Positions 48,442 through 59,370 of a stretch of DNA of 64,000 bases are shown piece after piece (the stretch's first letter is position 1; each line of letters opens with the position of its first letter). Location of the stretch: contig WPIO01000220.1 in assembly GCA_009760855.2 (NCBI GenBank), positions 186,001 through 250,000 on the forward strand, read 5' to 3'. This DNA comes from Cristatella mucedo (lineage: Eukaryota; Bryozoa; Phylactolaemata; Cristatellidae). The position numbers and the translations under genes were made by a program. The notes under the pieces were generated by a model that saw only the letters and a list, made by a program, of their open reading frames with translations, did not search any database and had not been told where the DNA came from.

Positions 48442-51400
48442 CATGCTGTCTCTTTATGCCTCTCGACCACTCACTGTCTATCACATTTTCATTGTTCTCT
48501 ATCTCTCAATTGCGCATGATCGAACTTTTTCCATTTTTCCCAAGCTCTTTAGCAGTCATTAAAGCCGGGTTGCTGCATTTACTAGAATATCATCGGAAAC
48601 GCCCACTTTTCACGCCAGGTATTTACTTTTTTGCTAATGAAACCCCAAATAGTTAACCGACGTGGATTTTTAGCTTGAGATTTGTTAGCTCGTCTATGGA
48701 ATCTGTGCATACCACCTCCAGACAGTTGGCATGATGCTGTGCTTCTCTATGCAGCATGACGTGAAAGTCAATCGTGTAATCGCAATTTCTGTGTCCACAA
48801 AGCAATCTCTCTAATCTAGGTGCTGGCAAATGGCGAAGTCGTCGATTGCCTTTCGGCGCTTCGAAAAGACAACACGGGCTATGACTTGAAGCAGTTGTTT
48901 ATTGGCTCTGAGGGCACTCTCGGTGTCATCACGGCCGCGTCGATCGCGTGCCCTGTGAGACCTCAGTCGGTGCAGGTCGCTCTCCTCAGTAGGTACTCCC
49001 GACGGACCAACTGCCGAGCTGCCGAACAAATGAGTCGGTCTGCATAATTCTGCCGTGGAACTTTGTTGATAGCTTTGCAAACACTTTCAAAAGTTGTCAA
49101 CATCTCAGCCGCGTCCCTCCCAGTTGATACCGATTTGAGTGATTTTAGTGCTTGCAAGGTATTTGGGAAGACTGAGCTGCAGCATCAGGACACGTCACCG
49201 GCTCATCTTTTTACTCCTTCGAATCGTAGCCACAATCAGGTTTCATCGAGGGCTGCTGAACCTTTGCAGGGGTTGAACGTCGATCCTGCGAGCATGGCTC
49301 TTATAAGCTCGTTGTAACCGGGATCCCTTATGGCGGTCAGCTGGGCATCAAGGCGAGGTGGCAGCCGGCTAGCCATGCAGCCGGCTAGCTTGGAGCGCTC
49401 CACTACTAGCAGTAGCTCAGTGACCCAGTGGTGCCCAGTCCTGCGACAGTGGCCCATATTGCTGTCTTCTGTCGGCTGCTTAGTTGCAGCTGCGCGCATC
49501 TCAGGCTTGGTTCCCTGCTCAGCTGGTGTTGACCGGTTCGGCAGGCCAATGAAAGGTGCATGCAAACCCGGCAAGCAGCCCAGGTGCATGTGCACTAGGG
49601 GCTTTGCATTCATATCATCTCAGCTGCGTTTCGCTCAAGCTGTTGTCTCAATCTGGTTTGGACCACCTTAAAGTGATCTCCTCCTCCAAGTTCAAGGTGA
49701 ATGTATTTGATGACAGAATTAGTGGGTTCGAGCCCCGTGGCACACGTAAAACACCTTAGGGGAGAATTATCGAGAAAATACTTATATAATTTGCCTGACA
49801 CTGGAATATGTGCGTGGGATTTCAAAAGAGAAATATGTTAAAACTGGGATGGGAAGTTCGGACGAATTCTGCTTGGAAAAATGGTTATGCAAACCATGTC
49901 TAACCCGGTTTTAAACCGGAAGCAAAAATTCTACAAATAGAACATTTACCGATCTCTGCATCATATGCGACTTGTATCCCAACTTGTCGAGCCCTGTTAG
50001 ATCGAGAAACATGCATGAAGCTTGTCGAGGTGCATTCTTGTGGCTTTGATACTTGCTTCCTTTTCAGTGTAGGTTTGTGCCTTGTAAAGTCTATCATTCG
50101 GTGAATACTTAGCATATCGGAGTGAAATTGGAAATGCGAGGTCAGCTCTGCTTGTTTTACACGGGTCTGGAAAAGTTTCAGATTTCGGCTAGTTAAATTT
50201 TGCTCTATATGTTCATTTACGAAATATGATGTCGATTACGAAAAATAAAGCTCTTGGATGTTTGATGATGTGTATAGCAAAATGCATCCAGCCGAAATCT
50301 TAGATCTTTTCATTGTCAATGTCAGACGGCCACGGCGGCAGCTGCAGCAGTCAGTCACGTGCCCCTCCTGCATTCGCCCTTCCTAGTATCCTACCCGGTG
50401 CTTTGGCTAACGTTGCTAGACTGCTCGAGCGAATTGACTCTGTCCAGAGTGACCCGTACCCCTGCCTCGCCCACCCCTGCTGCTTGGACGGCTGCTCAGT
50501 CCGGTGGCGCTGCCACGTTTGCATTGCTGCGCTGCTTGCCACCACCAATTGGTCTGCTCTCGCGCAGGCTGCCCGAGCTACGAGGCCGTGCTGCGCGTGT
50601 ACGAGCGCACCCGCGCCCTCGCCGGCGAGGTGCTGTCGGCGTTCGAGTTCATGGACGGCGAGTCGCGTCGCCTGGTCGAGCGGCACCTGGGCCTCGCCTA
50701 CCCACTGCCGCTGCCCGCCGACGACCGCGACGGTCGGCGAGTGACGTACGCTCTGCTGGAGACTTCCGGTTCAAACGCGGCGCACGACGGCGAGAAGCTG
50801 TCGGCGCTGCTGGCCGCCCTGTCTGCCGACGGTCTGATCAGCGACGGCATCGTGGCCACTGACGGCGCCCGCGTGCGGTCCGTGTGGGCGCTTCGCGAGC
50901 GCATCGCCGAGGCGCTGCTTCGCGAGGGCTACTCGTACAAGTACGACCTGTCGCTGCCGCTGGAGCGCATGTACGACCTCGTCGCGGCCACTCGCGAGCG
51001 TCTGAGCGGCACGGCGGCCATCACGTGCTGCGGCTACGGGCACCTGGGCGACGGTAAGCCGGAAGCAAGCGTCCCGCCTTCCCTTCGAAGCGTCCGTCGG
51101 CCCCCTGCCTCCTCCGCGCCTCGCTGCAGCTCGCCTGACCTCGATGCTATCGAGTTGATAGTCCAGGAAGTGATTGACAAGGCGTGGCCGAGCGCACTCC
51201 GGACGACGCAGCCGGGCGTCAAGCGAATGCGACTCGCTCGGTCGGTGCAGCTGCCGCCGGCGTGCATTGTGGCAGACGAGCCCCGCCACCTGCAAGCCTC
51301 CCACTGGTAGCCCCAGTGTTGCTCCAGCGCTACGCCTGGGTTGCACTGTCAGCGTGGCTGCTGATGTTGCCCCTCTGCAATCTCGCAGCATGCACGCCCA

Positions 51401-53018
51401 TCGGCGAGTGGTAGGCTTGGGCTGGAGTCTTTAGGCACTAGTGCAGGACTCGAGCATCCTGCACTGGTGACATTCCTTTCAAGTCGGCTGCTGCTGCTGA
51501 ATGGGGAGGAGGGGCGACGCGGGGATGTGGGGAGGAGGGGTGGGGCTGCAGCGCATTCGGCCAGCTGCTGCCACTGCTGTCGAGCTGCTGCTGCTGCCAA
51601 CCAGCCAGCGACTGGTTGAATTTTGTGCAAGCTGAAAGCTTTGAAGTGAAGAACGGGTAAAACAGTATTCTGGTCGGTGTACCTTGGCGCCGTGTGAAGC
51701 CAGAGTTTAGGTCGCATGTCAACAGTGGCCATAATAATAATATAATAATAATAATTCACTTGATAAAGTGCCCTCAGAGAACTTAATCTCTCTCTAGGCC
51801 CTTTACATTTGCTGTAAAGTGAAATGCCATTGAATGGTAAGTAAAATCATGCTTGAAAAAACAAACGAAATGAATAATATGGTTAGGGGTGACATGCACA
51901 GGGTCAGCATGCAAATGTGGTTAGTGGCAGCATGCACAGTGTCAGCACGCATAAGCACATGAAGGACGAATCACAGGGACCCACTAAATGCTGTCCTAAA
52001 TGGGTGTGTTTTTAGGTTCCTTTTAAATGTGATCAGGTCAGGGGATGTTCTGACGCAGGTCGGGAGGGAGTTCCAGGCTTTGGGAGCCATACAAAGTGCC
52101 ATAATTATTGATTAAACTCACTATTAGTTTTTGAATAAATAAAAATAAATAAATAGTAGTTTTTTCGAACCCACGACCTCGGGACCGAGGTCGTGTATTG
52201 AGTCACCGACTAGCAGGCGGTTGCTAAGAGAGATCGTTGCGGTCAAGCTCTTACTTGTTATCCACTGGACTGTGTGATGATATCTTTGACATGTAAGTAC
52301 ATAGATGAAAATTGATTATCGAAAACATGCTCATTCATATTTGATGCAATGCACGATCAATGTTCAAATTTCAGCTCCAAGATTTGAGGTTGTAGCTACA
52401 TAGAGATATTAGTATATTTTCTCTGCTGTATTTCATTTTTACGTGACACTCAACATAGCTGTGCCGTCATAGTACTACTACAAACCCCAAGGGTTTCATC
52501 GTAAGTGTGACGAGGAGCCTCTGGTACACATTGCATGCAGCTGCAAAGGTCACAGGACATTTAAAGAGCCCTTTATTGCACACCTATAAAATAATAATCG
52601 CGATAGCTAAATTCGAGCTAGACTGGCAAGTCAGTGATTTTCTTGATAGCTCAATCAGAAAAGCACTGAACTGGAATCCCGGATCTTGGCCTACGAGTAA
52701 GGCAAAGTCGTTCTTGAGACGACCCAGGACGGTGGGTTTACAGTTATAGTCTTGGTGCTAGGCAGTCCTTTATTGCCTGCTGACAGCTGTAGTGATAACC
52801 ATCCAAGCTCATCTACTGCTATATCATCGGGGCTGTTAAATCAGCTTGCCATAATCTTAGCTTTGCTCTGAGGTTGCTGGATAGTTGCTCATTCTAAGCT
52901 CGGTTGTAGGACATCCCCCCTCTGGACGTCCCCCCCTGGACCATAGGACATTTACCCTCGGACATTTCTTCCTCCCCGGGTAGGATATTCCCCCCATGTT
53001 GATGAATGTATAACTAAG

Positions 53019-53057
<39 letters not shown>

Positions 53058-54035
53058 CCACGCGCGCCCACGCGCGCACATATATATCTGTATGTATATA
53101 TCATATGCCTCGGGACTCGAGCCTGCGACCTCAGTCGGGCCTTGGTCTGGGCGAGCACCTTTACCACTGGGCCATATTAGCTCGGCATACAACTTACATT
53201 CTGTTAGTGTATGTGTAGGCATGCACACTTGCACTTATTTTTATTTATTTATGGTGCCCACTGATTTCCCCCATATTTGTGTTTATATGTGTGTGTGTAC
53301 TTGTATGCGTGCATGCTTGCACGTGCGTGCTTTTATGGATGCGTCTTTGTAAATGTGCGTCTACCGCCGATTTCACCTACGTGTGCATGTGCTGTGCGAA
53401 TGTGCATGTATTGTCCACATGTGCATGCACTTGCTTAAGAGCTTAGGGTTCTTGGTTAGCTGGATGGCAATTGGTCTGGGAGCAGTACATCTGTGCCTTG
53501 TTGTGTAAAGGATTTACTTCGGTGGTCATATCGCATGGCAGCAACCCTCTGCCTTCTTCCTAGCTTCTCACTTTCTCTTTGTTCTGTGAGATGAAGTCTG
53601 CTGGCTACCGAATGTGTATCGAAAGCCATTTAAGCTTTGAGTGCGCTATGCAAGACTTTCCTAAACATCCACTTGGTCTTTTTAGCGTTGTGAAGTTGCT
53701 GACTGAGATGCAGATACACAGGTCGTCTTTGATTCCTTTTCTCAGTGAATTTTCTTGCGCTCATAGGAAATCTGCACTTGAATGTGACGTCGGCTGCGTA
53801 CGATGCCAAAGTAGTTGCAGCTATTGAGCCGTTTGTGTATGAGTGGACCGGAGCCCTGCACGGAAGTGTCAGCGCCGAACACGGCCTAGGCTTCCGAAAA
53901 AAGCAGTATATCCACCACAGCAAGAAGCCAGCTGCCGTTCGTCTTATGCATGATCTGAAGAAGATGTTGGATCCAAAGGCTATTCTAAATCCATACAAAA
54001 CCTTGCCGGGCGACAATTCTGCAGCAGCTCATTAA
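41316..54035 (+). CDS. D2HGDH: D-2-hydroxyglutarate dehydrogenase, mitochondrial (six exons, complete)
   Basis: Exons 41316-41604, 42204-42401, 42692-42885, 48820-48988, 50568-51053 and 53767-54035 join in frame (phases 1, 1, 0, 1, 1) to 1605 nt, 534 aa plus stop, close to the usual animal length of about 520. The FAD enzyme oxidises D-2-hydroxyglutarate to 2-oxoglutarate in mitochondria and passes electrons to ETF. The N terminus ([20 protein letters not shown]...) is Arg-rich and free of acidic residues, as in a presequence. Family motifs: [18 protein letters not shown] and [20 protein letters not shown] (FAD-binding PCMH domain), [50 protein letters not shown] and [11 protein letters not shown] (metal-binding His/Glu), and [14 protein letters not shown] at the end. 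No frame lesions. The 5.9-kb intron 3 is packed with LINE fragments. Confidence 0.96.
41723..41974. repeat. GATA/GA microsatellite in D2HGDH intron 1
   Basis: Begins with (GATA)n at 41723-41740, continues as impure GA with GTGAGA words, and ends as pure GA to 41974. Confidence 0.95.
42204..42401 (+). CDS. D2HGDH: D2HGDH exon 2 (FAD domain)
   Basis: Follows GCGCGGCAG. G+GA forms Gly, then [20 protein letters not shown] and the [16 protein letters not shown] motif. The donor G|GTATGC leaves phase 1. Confidence 0.95.
42692..42885 (+). CDS. D2HGDH: D2HGDH exon 3 (FAD domain)
   Basis: Follows CCCTTTTTCAG. It encodes [20 protein letters not shown], then [17 protein letters not shown] and [14 protein letters not shown] before GTGAGC, phase 0. 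Confidence 0.95.
43295..43395 (+). mobile_element. LINE-A 3' fragment, internal piece
   Basis: AACTTTTAAAAAGCTAAAAG and TTTAGTGGGTCCATGTGATT match the end of the LINE-A coding region and start of its 3' UTR. It abuts the LINE-B copy on its right. Confidence 0.6.
43396..44998 (+). pseudogene. LINE-B copy, longest of its family, many lesions
   Basis: Covers the RT core: [20 protein letters not shown], then [57 protein letters not shown] (RT motif A-like; LLDLSAAFD expected), [40 protein letters not shown], and [20 protein letters not shown] where the catalytic YADDTQLY has lost one Asp (AGD). Stops and frameshifts follow at about 43784, 44012, 44050, 44300, 44445 and 44655. The 3' end at 44940-44998 has the stem-loop and ATACATACATACAT. 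Inactive. The endonuclease domain is missing. Confidence 0.92.
45002..45112 (-). mobile_element. LINE-B 3' terminal fragment
   Basis: Minus strand: GAATGTATCTCTAACTCTGC and CACAAAGATTGTGTGGGTGT stem-loop region. Adjacent to the tail of the plus-strand copy, so two LINE-B 3' ends lie tail to tail. Confidence 0.75.
45113..45290 (+). mobile_element. LINE-A 3' UTR fragment, diverged
   Basis: GTGCTGACACTGCTTTCTGC, CACTAACCACATTTAAATGC, CTAAAGTGCCTAGAAAGTGA then TCAAGTTCTTTATA. Lacks the ATT tail. Confidence 0.68.
45466..45950 (-). pseudogene. LINE-B copy, C-terminal RT remnant
   Basis: The minus strand encodes [60 protein letters not shown] and ends with the stem-loop and ATTACATTACATTA-type tail at 45466-45485. 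The frame is open to about 45950. Confidence 0.9.
46000..46560 (+). pseudogene. LINE RT fragment, strongly decayed
   Basis: Pieces such as [14 protein letters not shown]-like, [36 protein letters not shown] and [14 protein letters not shown] match LINE-A RT motifs with many stops. The plus-strand order is preserved. Confidence 0.75.
46570..46720. other. Nearly pure A+T block
   Basis: About 150 bp dominated by TTAAAATT and ATTAATT words with some dyad symmetry. Not an array. Origin unknown. Confidence 0.6.
47035..47690 (+). pseudogene. LINE-A-like copy, RT C-terminal remnant
   Basis: Encodes [20 protein letters not shown]-like sequence, [40 protein letters not shown] and then a diverged 3' UTR: GTAAAGTGCCCGGAAAGAGA and a TCATTACTATTGTTATTG end. 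It is a subfamily distinct from the 26.5-kb copy. Confidence 0.82.
47780..48300 (+). mobile_element. LINE-A-like 3' fragment, diverged
   Basis: RT-end words (ACTTGAAGATGCATCTGCAG) and a tail GTAGCTGGTTCTCTAAGGGT followed by GTTATTATTGTCATTG. Recognisable only at its end. Confidence 0.5.
48360..48437. repeat. (CT)n microsatellite in D2HGDH intron 3
   Basis: Pure CT array of about 78 bp followed by imperfect CT-rich sequence, about 380 bp upstream of exon 4. Confidence 0.95.
48820..48988 (+). CDS. D2HGDH: D2HGDH exon 4
   Basis: Follows CTAATCTAG. It encodes [40 protein letters not shown] and ends VALL plus the first base of Ser. The donor A|GTAGGT is chosen over the next GT (48993) because phase 1 is needed for exon 5; the join reads [13 protein letters not shown]. 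Confidence 0.92.
49705..49792 (+). mobile_element. SINE-A fragment (box B and tail)
   Basis: GTGGGTTCGAGCCCCGTGGC, ACGTAAAACACCTTAGGGGA. The tRNA head is missing and the hairpin is decayed. Confidence 0.6.
50568..51053 (+). CDS. D2HGDH: D2HGDH exon 5 (largest)
   Basis: Follows TCTCGCGCAG. It encodes [80 protein letters not shown] and GYGHLGDG split before GTAAGC. GC-rich codon third positions. Confidence 0.95.
51730..52098 (-). mobile_element. LINE-A 3' fragment in D2HGDH intron 5
   Basis: Plus-strand (AAT)n at 51732-51752, then complements of the hairpin, the 3' UTR blocks and the last coding words (CCTGGAACTCCCTCCCGACC). 5'-truncated. Confidence 0.9.
52148..52225 (-). mobile_element. SINE-B fragment
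   Basis: Reverse complement: GGTGACTCAATACACGACCT, CGGTCCCGAGGTCGTGGGTT then CGAA. Only the tRNA-like part remains. Confidence 0.65.
52690..52860 (+). mobile_element. SINE-B copy, degenerate
   Basis: TACGAGTAAGGCAAAGTCGT, AGGCAGTCCTTTATTGCCTG, ACAGCTGTAGTGATAACCAT, GGGCTGTTAAATCAGCTTGC. Box B is eroded. Confidence 0.7.
53021..53055. repeat. (CA)n microsatellite
   Basis: CA array followed by CGCCCACGCGCGC and a TA-rich stretch, just left of a SINE-A fragment. Confidence 0.95.
53100..53187 (-). mobile_element. SINE-A fragment, tail replaced by microsatellite
   Basis: Reverse complement: GCCGAGCTAATATGGCCCAG (box A), GGCTCGAGTCCC-type box B, GAGGCATATGATATATACAT. The hairpin tail is absent, and a TA/CA microsatellite lies where it would be. 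Confidence 0.8.
53565..53722 (+). mobile_element. LINE-B 3' fragment upstream of D2HGDH exon 6
   Basis: TCTCACTTTCTCTTTGTTCT, GAGATGAAGTCTGCTGGCTA, GAATGTGTATCGAAAGCCAT, TTTGAGTGCGCTATGCAAGA and the stem-loop remnant. It is absent from the duplicated copy of this region at 61.7 kb. Confidence 0.82.
53767..54035 (+). CDS. D2HGDH: D2HGDH exon 6 (C terminus)
   Basis: Follows CGCTCATAG. G+GA completes Gly, giving GDGNLHLNV across the junction, then [40 protein letters not shown] and [20 protein letters not shown] before AH and TAA at 54033-54035. Confidence 0.96.
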
Positions 54036-54539
54036 CTAAGGTGAACCGAAAGTCATCAGAAGTGACAGCATCGAAACCTACAGAATGCATTAATCTTGAG
54101 TCGTGTAATTTCTTGGAAGACTGTATGCGAATCTATAATAGCTGCTAGCTAATGAATCTTGTCAGACTAGTTTGTCCGGATCGGCTAGACAACACATGCA
54201 TACCTACTGACGGGCTCGCTTTTTTTAAGGCGTATCCCATGACTGCTTAGAGTATAGCATCACAAGGGTGAGTGTATGTGAATCCCTTACTTGGATCACA
54301 CTTTGTCTGCCTTGTGTTGCAGTACTGCCGTATTTCAATTGGCTTAAATACAACGATGAACATCAGCAGATTTGACATCTCACTTAATGCTTTGATTTTC
54401 ATGCGAGTGACATTCAGCTCTACCTTTATTGCGATCTTTTCCTGCCTCCAAGTACATCGAATTGTTTTTCTGCTCGTGTCGCTGGCATTTGCACTTAGGT
54501 TGGAGCTAAACCCCTCAGTTTTACTGACACAACCAACTC

Positions 54540-55174
<635 letters not shown>

Positions 55175-55559
55175 TTCCCAATGGACCGCTTCTTCTTGAC
55201 AGGCTTACAATTGAGCTGCTCGTTGTCGACTAAACCTGTTCGCATTCTCTGAAAACATGAACTTTTGGCATCGAAAGCTGACTTGAGTGCCTGCTGAGTC
55301 ATTTGTTGAGTGCGATTCATTTAGGAATCCTCTCCAGACTAACCGGCCGATTCTAATTGAAGTCTCCAGCAGTTACCACGGGCAAGCGCAGCCCAACTTT
55401 TGCTCAGTTTCACAACGTCAGCTCAGCTTCACTTTTTTCACATGCACACTGAGCTGGTGCCAGTGGAGGCTTGGGAAAAGGAGTCGTCGCTTCAGGCGAC
55501 AGCAAAAAGAGAGCACAGGCTGCCCGACTTTCATAATAGTAATATTGATAACAATAGTT

Positions 55560-56035
55560 CTTACGCTGACCCACAAGGCCCGCCACGGCTTGGCTCCTTC
55601 ATACCTAGCTGAACTGCTGCATCAGTTTCAGCCTGTTTGCGCCCTCAGGTCCTGTGTGGACAATAAATTAGCTGTCCCATTCCTCCGCTTAAAGACAGTT
55701 GGCGACAGAAGCTTGAGCTCTGCAGGTCCTAGACTGTGGAACTCGCTTCCACAATTCTTACGCAACGACATCTACTCTCCAACTGCCGACTATGGCACAT
55801 CTTGTTCAGCGGTCCTGAACTGCCACTTCTATGCTACTCACTACCTCAACTGCTCTCCTAACTCTGCTATGCTTCCCACTTGCTCTTTGTTGCGTGAGAC
55901 GAAGTGTGTTGGTTACCGAATGCGTACCGAAAGCCGCTTAGGCTGTGATTGTGCTATACAAAACTCTCCTGCGTAATACCCACATGGTCTTTATGACTTT
56001 GTGGAGTTACTGACGGAGATACATTACATTACATT
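55560..56035 (+). pseudogene. LINE-B copy, C-terminal RT remnant
   Basis: Encodes [60 protein letters not shown] and ends CAIQNSPA. The frame is open from 55560 to 55976. The stem-loop CCACATGGTC/GACTTTGTGG is followed by ATACATTACATTACATTA. Confidence 0.92.
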
Positions 56036-56317
56036 AATTATTATGCACTTGAATTGTGCACACTGAGAACTGAATCTCTTTCTTGGCACTTTACATGTGC
56101 TGTAAAGGAAGCCCGATCAGCCAGTTAGTGTCAACGTGGGCAATGTCAACAAGCAATATGTGGTTAAGATGACATGCACAGTATCAACATGTATATGTGG
56201 TTAGTGGCAAACTCGTAGAATACACTAGCACACACAGGATTGATCTCAAGCACCAATCAAATGCCATACAAAACAGGTGCATTAGAGCTTCTTTTATATG
56301 TTAAGTTGTGGGGATGT

Positions 56318-56480
56318 CCGTGATGACCCAGGAGTAAAGGTGCTCACTCTTCACGATCAAGGTCATGGGTTTGAATCCTGCAGTGGGCGATCCTTTATTG
56401 CCAACTGAATGAGGTGGTTATTGCCGCTAAGGCTCTTCTGCTGCTGTGCAAATGGGGCTGTTTAATGTTCTAATATTTAT
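56318..56480 (+). mobile_element. SINE-B copy nested in LINE-A
   Basis: CCGTGATGACCCAGGAGTAA head, box B GGGTTTGAATCC, CAGTGGGCGATCCTTTATTG, GCTCTTCTGCTGCTGTGCAA, GGGGCTGTTTAATG. It lies between GGGGATGT and GCTCTGACG of the host LINE. Confidence 0.85.
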
Positions 56481-56680
56481 TATTTATGCTCTGACGTCAG
56501 TCGAGAGTGAGTTCCAGACTTTGGTATCATGCAAACCAAACGCACGGTCTGTAAAGGGTTTGAGGTTCGTACGAGGTACTCCGAAGCCATTTGGTTTAGA
56601 AAAGTAGGTGGCGATATCCCTAGCTTGGAGGGGCAGTAACTCGGATGAACGTAGAAGTAAGTGACTGAAACAACTCCACT

Positions 56681-57284
56681 GCTAGGCTTGACTGTCGTGA
56701 GCGTGGCTGTTGCTACATCACACCACTTCTCACCGACCTGCATTGGCTCCCAGTCAAGCAACGGATAGAATTTAGTGTTTTGTCACTCACTTTTAGGTCA
56801 CTTCATTCTTTGGCTCCAGCCTATCTCTTATATCTTCTCCCCCACCAGGTCAAGCATCGTGCCCCCAGATTTTCGGAATCCAGCAGTCTATCAATACCTC
56901 GTACAAACCTCAAATCACTTGGAGAGTGTGCAGTTAGTTCATATGCTCCCAAATCCTAAAACTCTCTTCCGACTTGTGTCACAACCTCCCCCGACTTGAC
57001 CACATTTAAAAAGAACTTTAAAACACATATTTAGGATAGCGTTTAGTGGGTCCTGTGAGTCGTCCTTCATGTGCGCATGCACACTGACACTGTGCATGCT
57101 GCCACTAACCACATTTGCATGCTCACCCTGTGTATGTCACCCCTAACCATGTTATTCATGTTGTTTATCAAGCATAATATTACTCACCATTCAATCATGT
57201 TTCCCTTTGCAGCAAATGTAAAGCACCTAGAAAGAGATTGAGTTCTAAGAGGGCGCTTTATCAAGTGCATTATTATTATTATAA
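56681..57284 (+). pseudogene. LINE-A copy nested in LINE-A
   Basis: The plus strand encodes RVAVATSHHFSPTCIGSQSS-like words and the collinear C-terminal RT region ([12 protein letters not shown]), then a complete 3' UTR, hairpin and (ATT)n at 57268-57280. TGAAA lies on both sides (56676-56680 and 57285-57289), a likely target-site duplication. Confidence 0.88.
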
Positions 57285-57867
57285 TGAAAAGATTCAAAAT
57301 TTGATACACTGCTGCAGCTCGGAGAGAAGTAGCGTGAAGTGGCAACTGCAGTGTTAACGACAGATAAGCCTAGCTGCAGAGTTTTGCACCAACTGCAACC
57401 ACCAGGTTGCATATGCCGGTAGACCAGCAAGCAGTGAGTTGTATAAGTTGAGACTGGATGTTGCATATTCGCTGACTAATTTGGATGCATTATCCCTGTT
57501 AAAGGAAGCCCACATTTTATGAATATTTCGCAGCTGAAAGTAGGCAGACTTTATTGTGGGACTGATGTGGTCGTATAGTAAAAGGTCACCTTTGATCAGT
57601 ACACCTTTGGATTGTTGCTGATGCAACATAAAATATTTTGACAGAGCTGTATTTGAGCGTAAAGCTTTTCAACTTCAGAGTCACGCTTGGTTAGCATATA
57701 ACTAGTACGTCCATTTTATCGTCCTTTAATTTGGCTGCAGCAAAAAAGTTCGTCATCCTGGAGAGTGTTCGTCGCTCAGGAGAGCCGGGAGAAATCAAAG
57801 TAAAGGTGCAAACGCCTGTCATCTGCATAGCAGTGGAAGCCTAGATTGTATCTCGTAAGGTGCTCGA

Positions 57868-58025
57868 TCGTCATGGCGGAGGTCGTGGGTTTAAATCCTG
57901 TAGTGGGTGATCCTTCATTGCCAACTGCAAACGATAGCCATAGCCATTAAGGCAAGTAATTAATTAAGGCAAGGTGCTATTTAAGTGAGATTGTTAGAAT
58001 CAGCGAATGCTTTTATTAGCAATAT
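57868..58025 (+). mobile_element. SINE-B copy
   Basis: AAGGTGCTCGATCGTCATGG head, box B GGGTTTAAATCC, AGTGGGTGATCCTTCATTGC, then an ATTAATTAAGGCAAG disruption and AATCAGCGAATGCTTTTATT end. Confidence 0.78.
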
Positions 58026-58445
58026 TTTTTAAAGAAGCAAGACATGTCTTTAGCTAGAACGGATTGGCACGATCTAATGCAGTCTTCGTATGCCTGCCAA
58101 TTGACAGTCAGTCCTCATCTTTTGTATGCTTTCTCAAGCTTGCACTTTGTAGACCTTGCTAATTTAATATCTGTGGTAAACCGCAGGCAGTCTGGGCGAT
58201 GGTCTACAATGCCCAACAATATTTTCAAAATGTAATTCTGCGAGTGAGAAAAAACGATAGTAGTACTGTCGGCGTCATCCAGAGCCATGGGAACTCTTTG
58301 ACCAAATCTGCAGTTCGTTTACCTGTGAAATCTTAGACACGTCCACTAATATTCCAACTACAAATTCGAGTTCCTGCTACACGTGCACATGATCAAATTA
58401 GCTAGTCTGCACTCCTAATATTTAACTCATCATTGCTATGCAGAC

Positions 58446-58585
58446 GAGCTAGTTTGGTCCAGCGGTTAAGGCACTTGCCCCAACCACGGTGAGGCTGAAG
58501 TCGTGTGCTCGAGCCCTGAGGCATATAGGAAGCGCCTGAATAAAGATTAAGGTCTCTCGGGGCGCCACACAAATGAATTATATAT
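58446..58585 (+). mobile_element. SINE-A copy
   Basis: GAGCTAGTTTGGTCCAGCGG (box A), GTGCTCGAGCCCTGAGGCAT (box B), AAGCGCCTGAATAAAGATTA, CTCTCGGGGCGCCACACAAA, TGAATTATATATATT. Outer hairpin stem intact. Confidence 0.88.
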
Positions 58586-58589
58586 ATTA

Positions 58590-59095
58590 TATATATACTG
58601 TAAACGCGACTTCACTTTAAAGGAACTGCTGAGTTACTGGGAAAGGTGAATAATAAGAGACTAAACTCTGCAATATCTCTCGGACTTTGTCTTATTTCAG
58701 CCTGGTTGTCAATTGTAGCAATAGCAATTGCAGGAACCGAATCAGTACATCGTCACTTTATGTGCTGTCGTCCGAGTGACTTGCACGATATTTTTGTACC
58801 GCTGTAAAATATAATACTGTCTTGCAAGCCATTTTGACGTCAGCCTATACATTAACAATGACTTGCGTCGCAATCGGATGACAAGTCACTTCCTAGCTCT
58901 ATTCCAAGAGAAAAGGTGACTATCATGCCTGGTCTACCTAATTTATTTCTTATCGTTGAAAATTGAACTACAATGCTTGGGTAGCGAAAGCTGCAAGGCA
59001 GTACTGCAGTACTAGTATTTAGCCGAACTGCAGCTTTCTTTCGCAACCTGCTTCTGCTCTTATTTGGATTTTAGATCGGTCAATCGTGTGGCACA
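58590..59095. other. Intergenic DNA, no gene seen
   Basis: Nothing recognisable on either strand. Confidence 0.35.
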
Positions 59096-59099
59096 ATGA

Positions 59100-59370
59100 G
59101 ATTGGCAGCTATTATTGGGAGCATCTGATCTCGTCTAGGGCCCTTCTACAGTAAACAGTGGGAAGTGCATGGACGTATAGTTAGTGACACTGTACATGCT
59201 TCCACTAGCCATAATTGCAATGCTGAGCCTGTCCATCTCCAATCTTTATTGGTTGAGCATGCTATCATGAACCATTTGATCACAGTTCCATGGTTCTATT
59301 ACTGCAAACGTTGAGTGTCTAGAAAGAGATTTATTACTCAGAGGGCGTTGTAATAACGTTATTATTTTTA
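59100..59370 (+). mobile_element. LINE-A 3' fragment, diverged
   Basis: GTTAGTGACACTGTACATGC, TTCCACTAGCCATAATTGCA, ATGCTGAGCCTGTCCATCTC, GAGTGTCTAGAAAGAGATTT and GAGGGCGTTGTAATAACGTT with an ATT-type end. Confidence 0.75.

Larger units (their letters stand above)
56036..57855 (-). pseudogene. LINE-A copy (minus), host of two nested insertions
   Basis: Parts at 56036-56317, 56481-56680 and 57285-57855 are collinear on the minus strand with the 26.5-28.2 kb LINE-A copy: 3' UTR; then the [12 protein letters not shown] region; then SLLAGLPAYATWWLQLVQNS and LLLYDHISPTIKSAYFQLRN. A SINE-B (56318-56480) and a plus-strand LINE-A (56681-57284) interrupt it. Many lesions. Confidence 0.85.
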
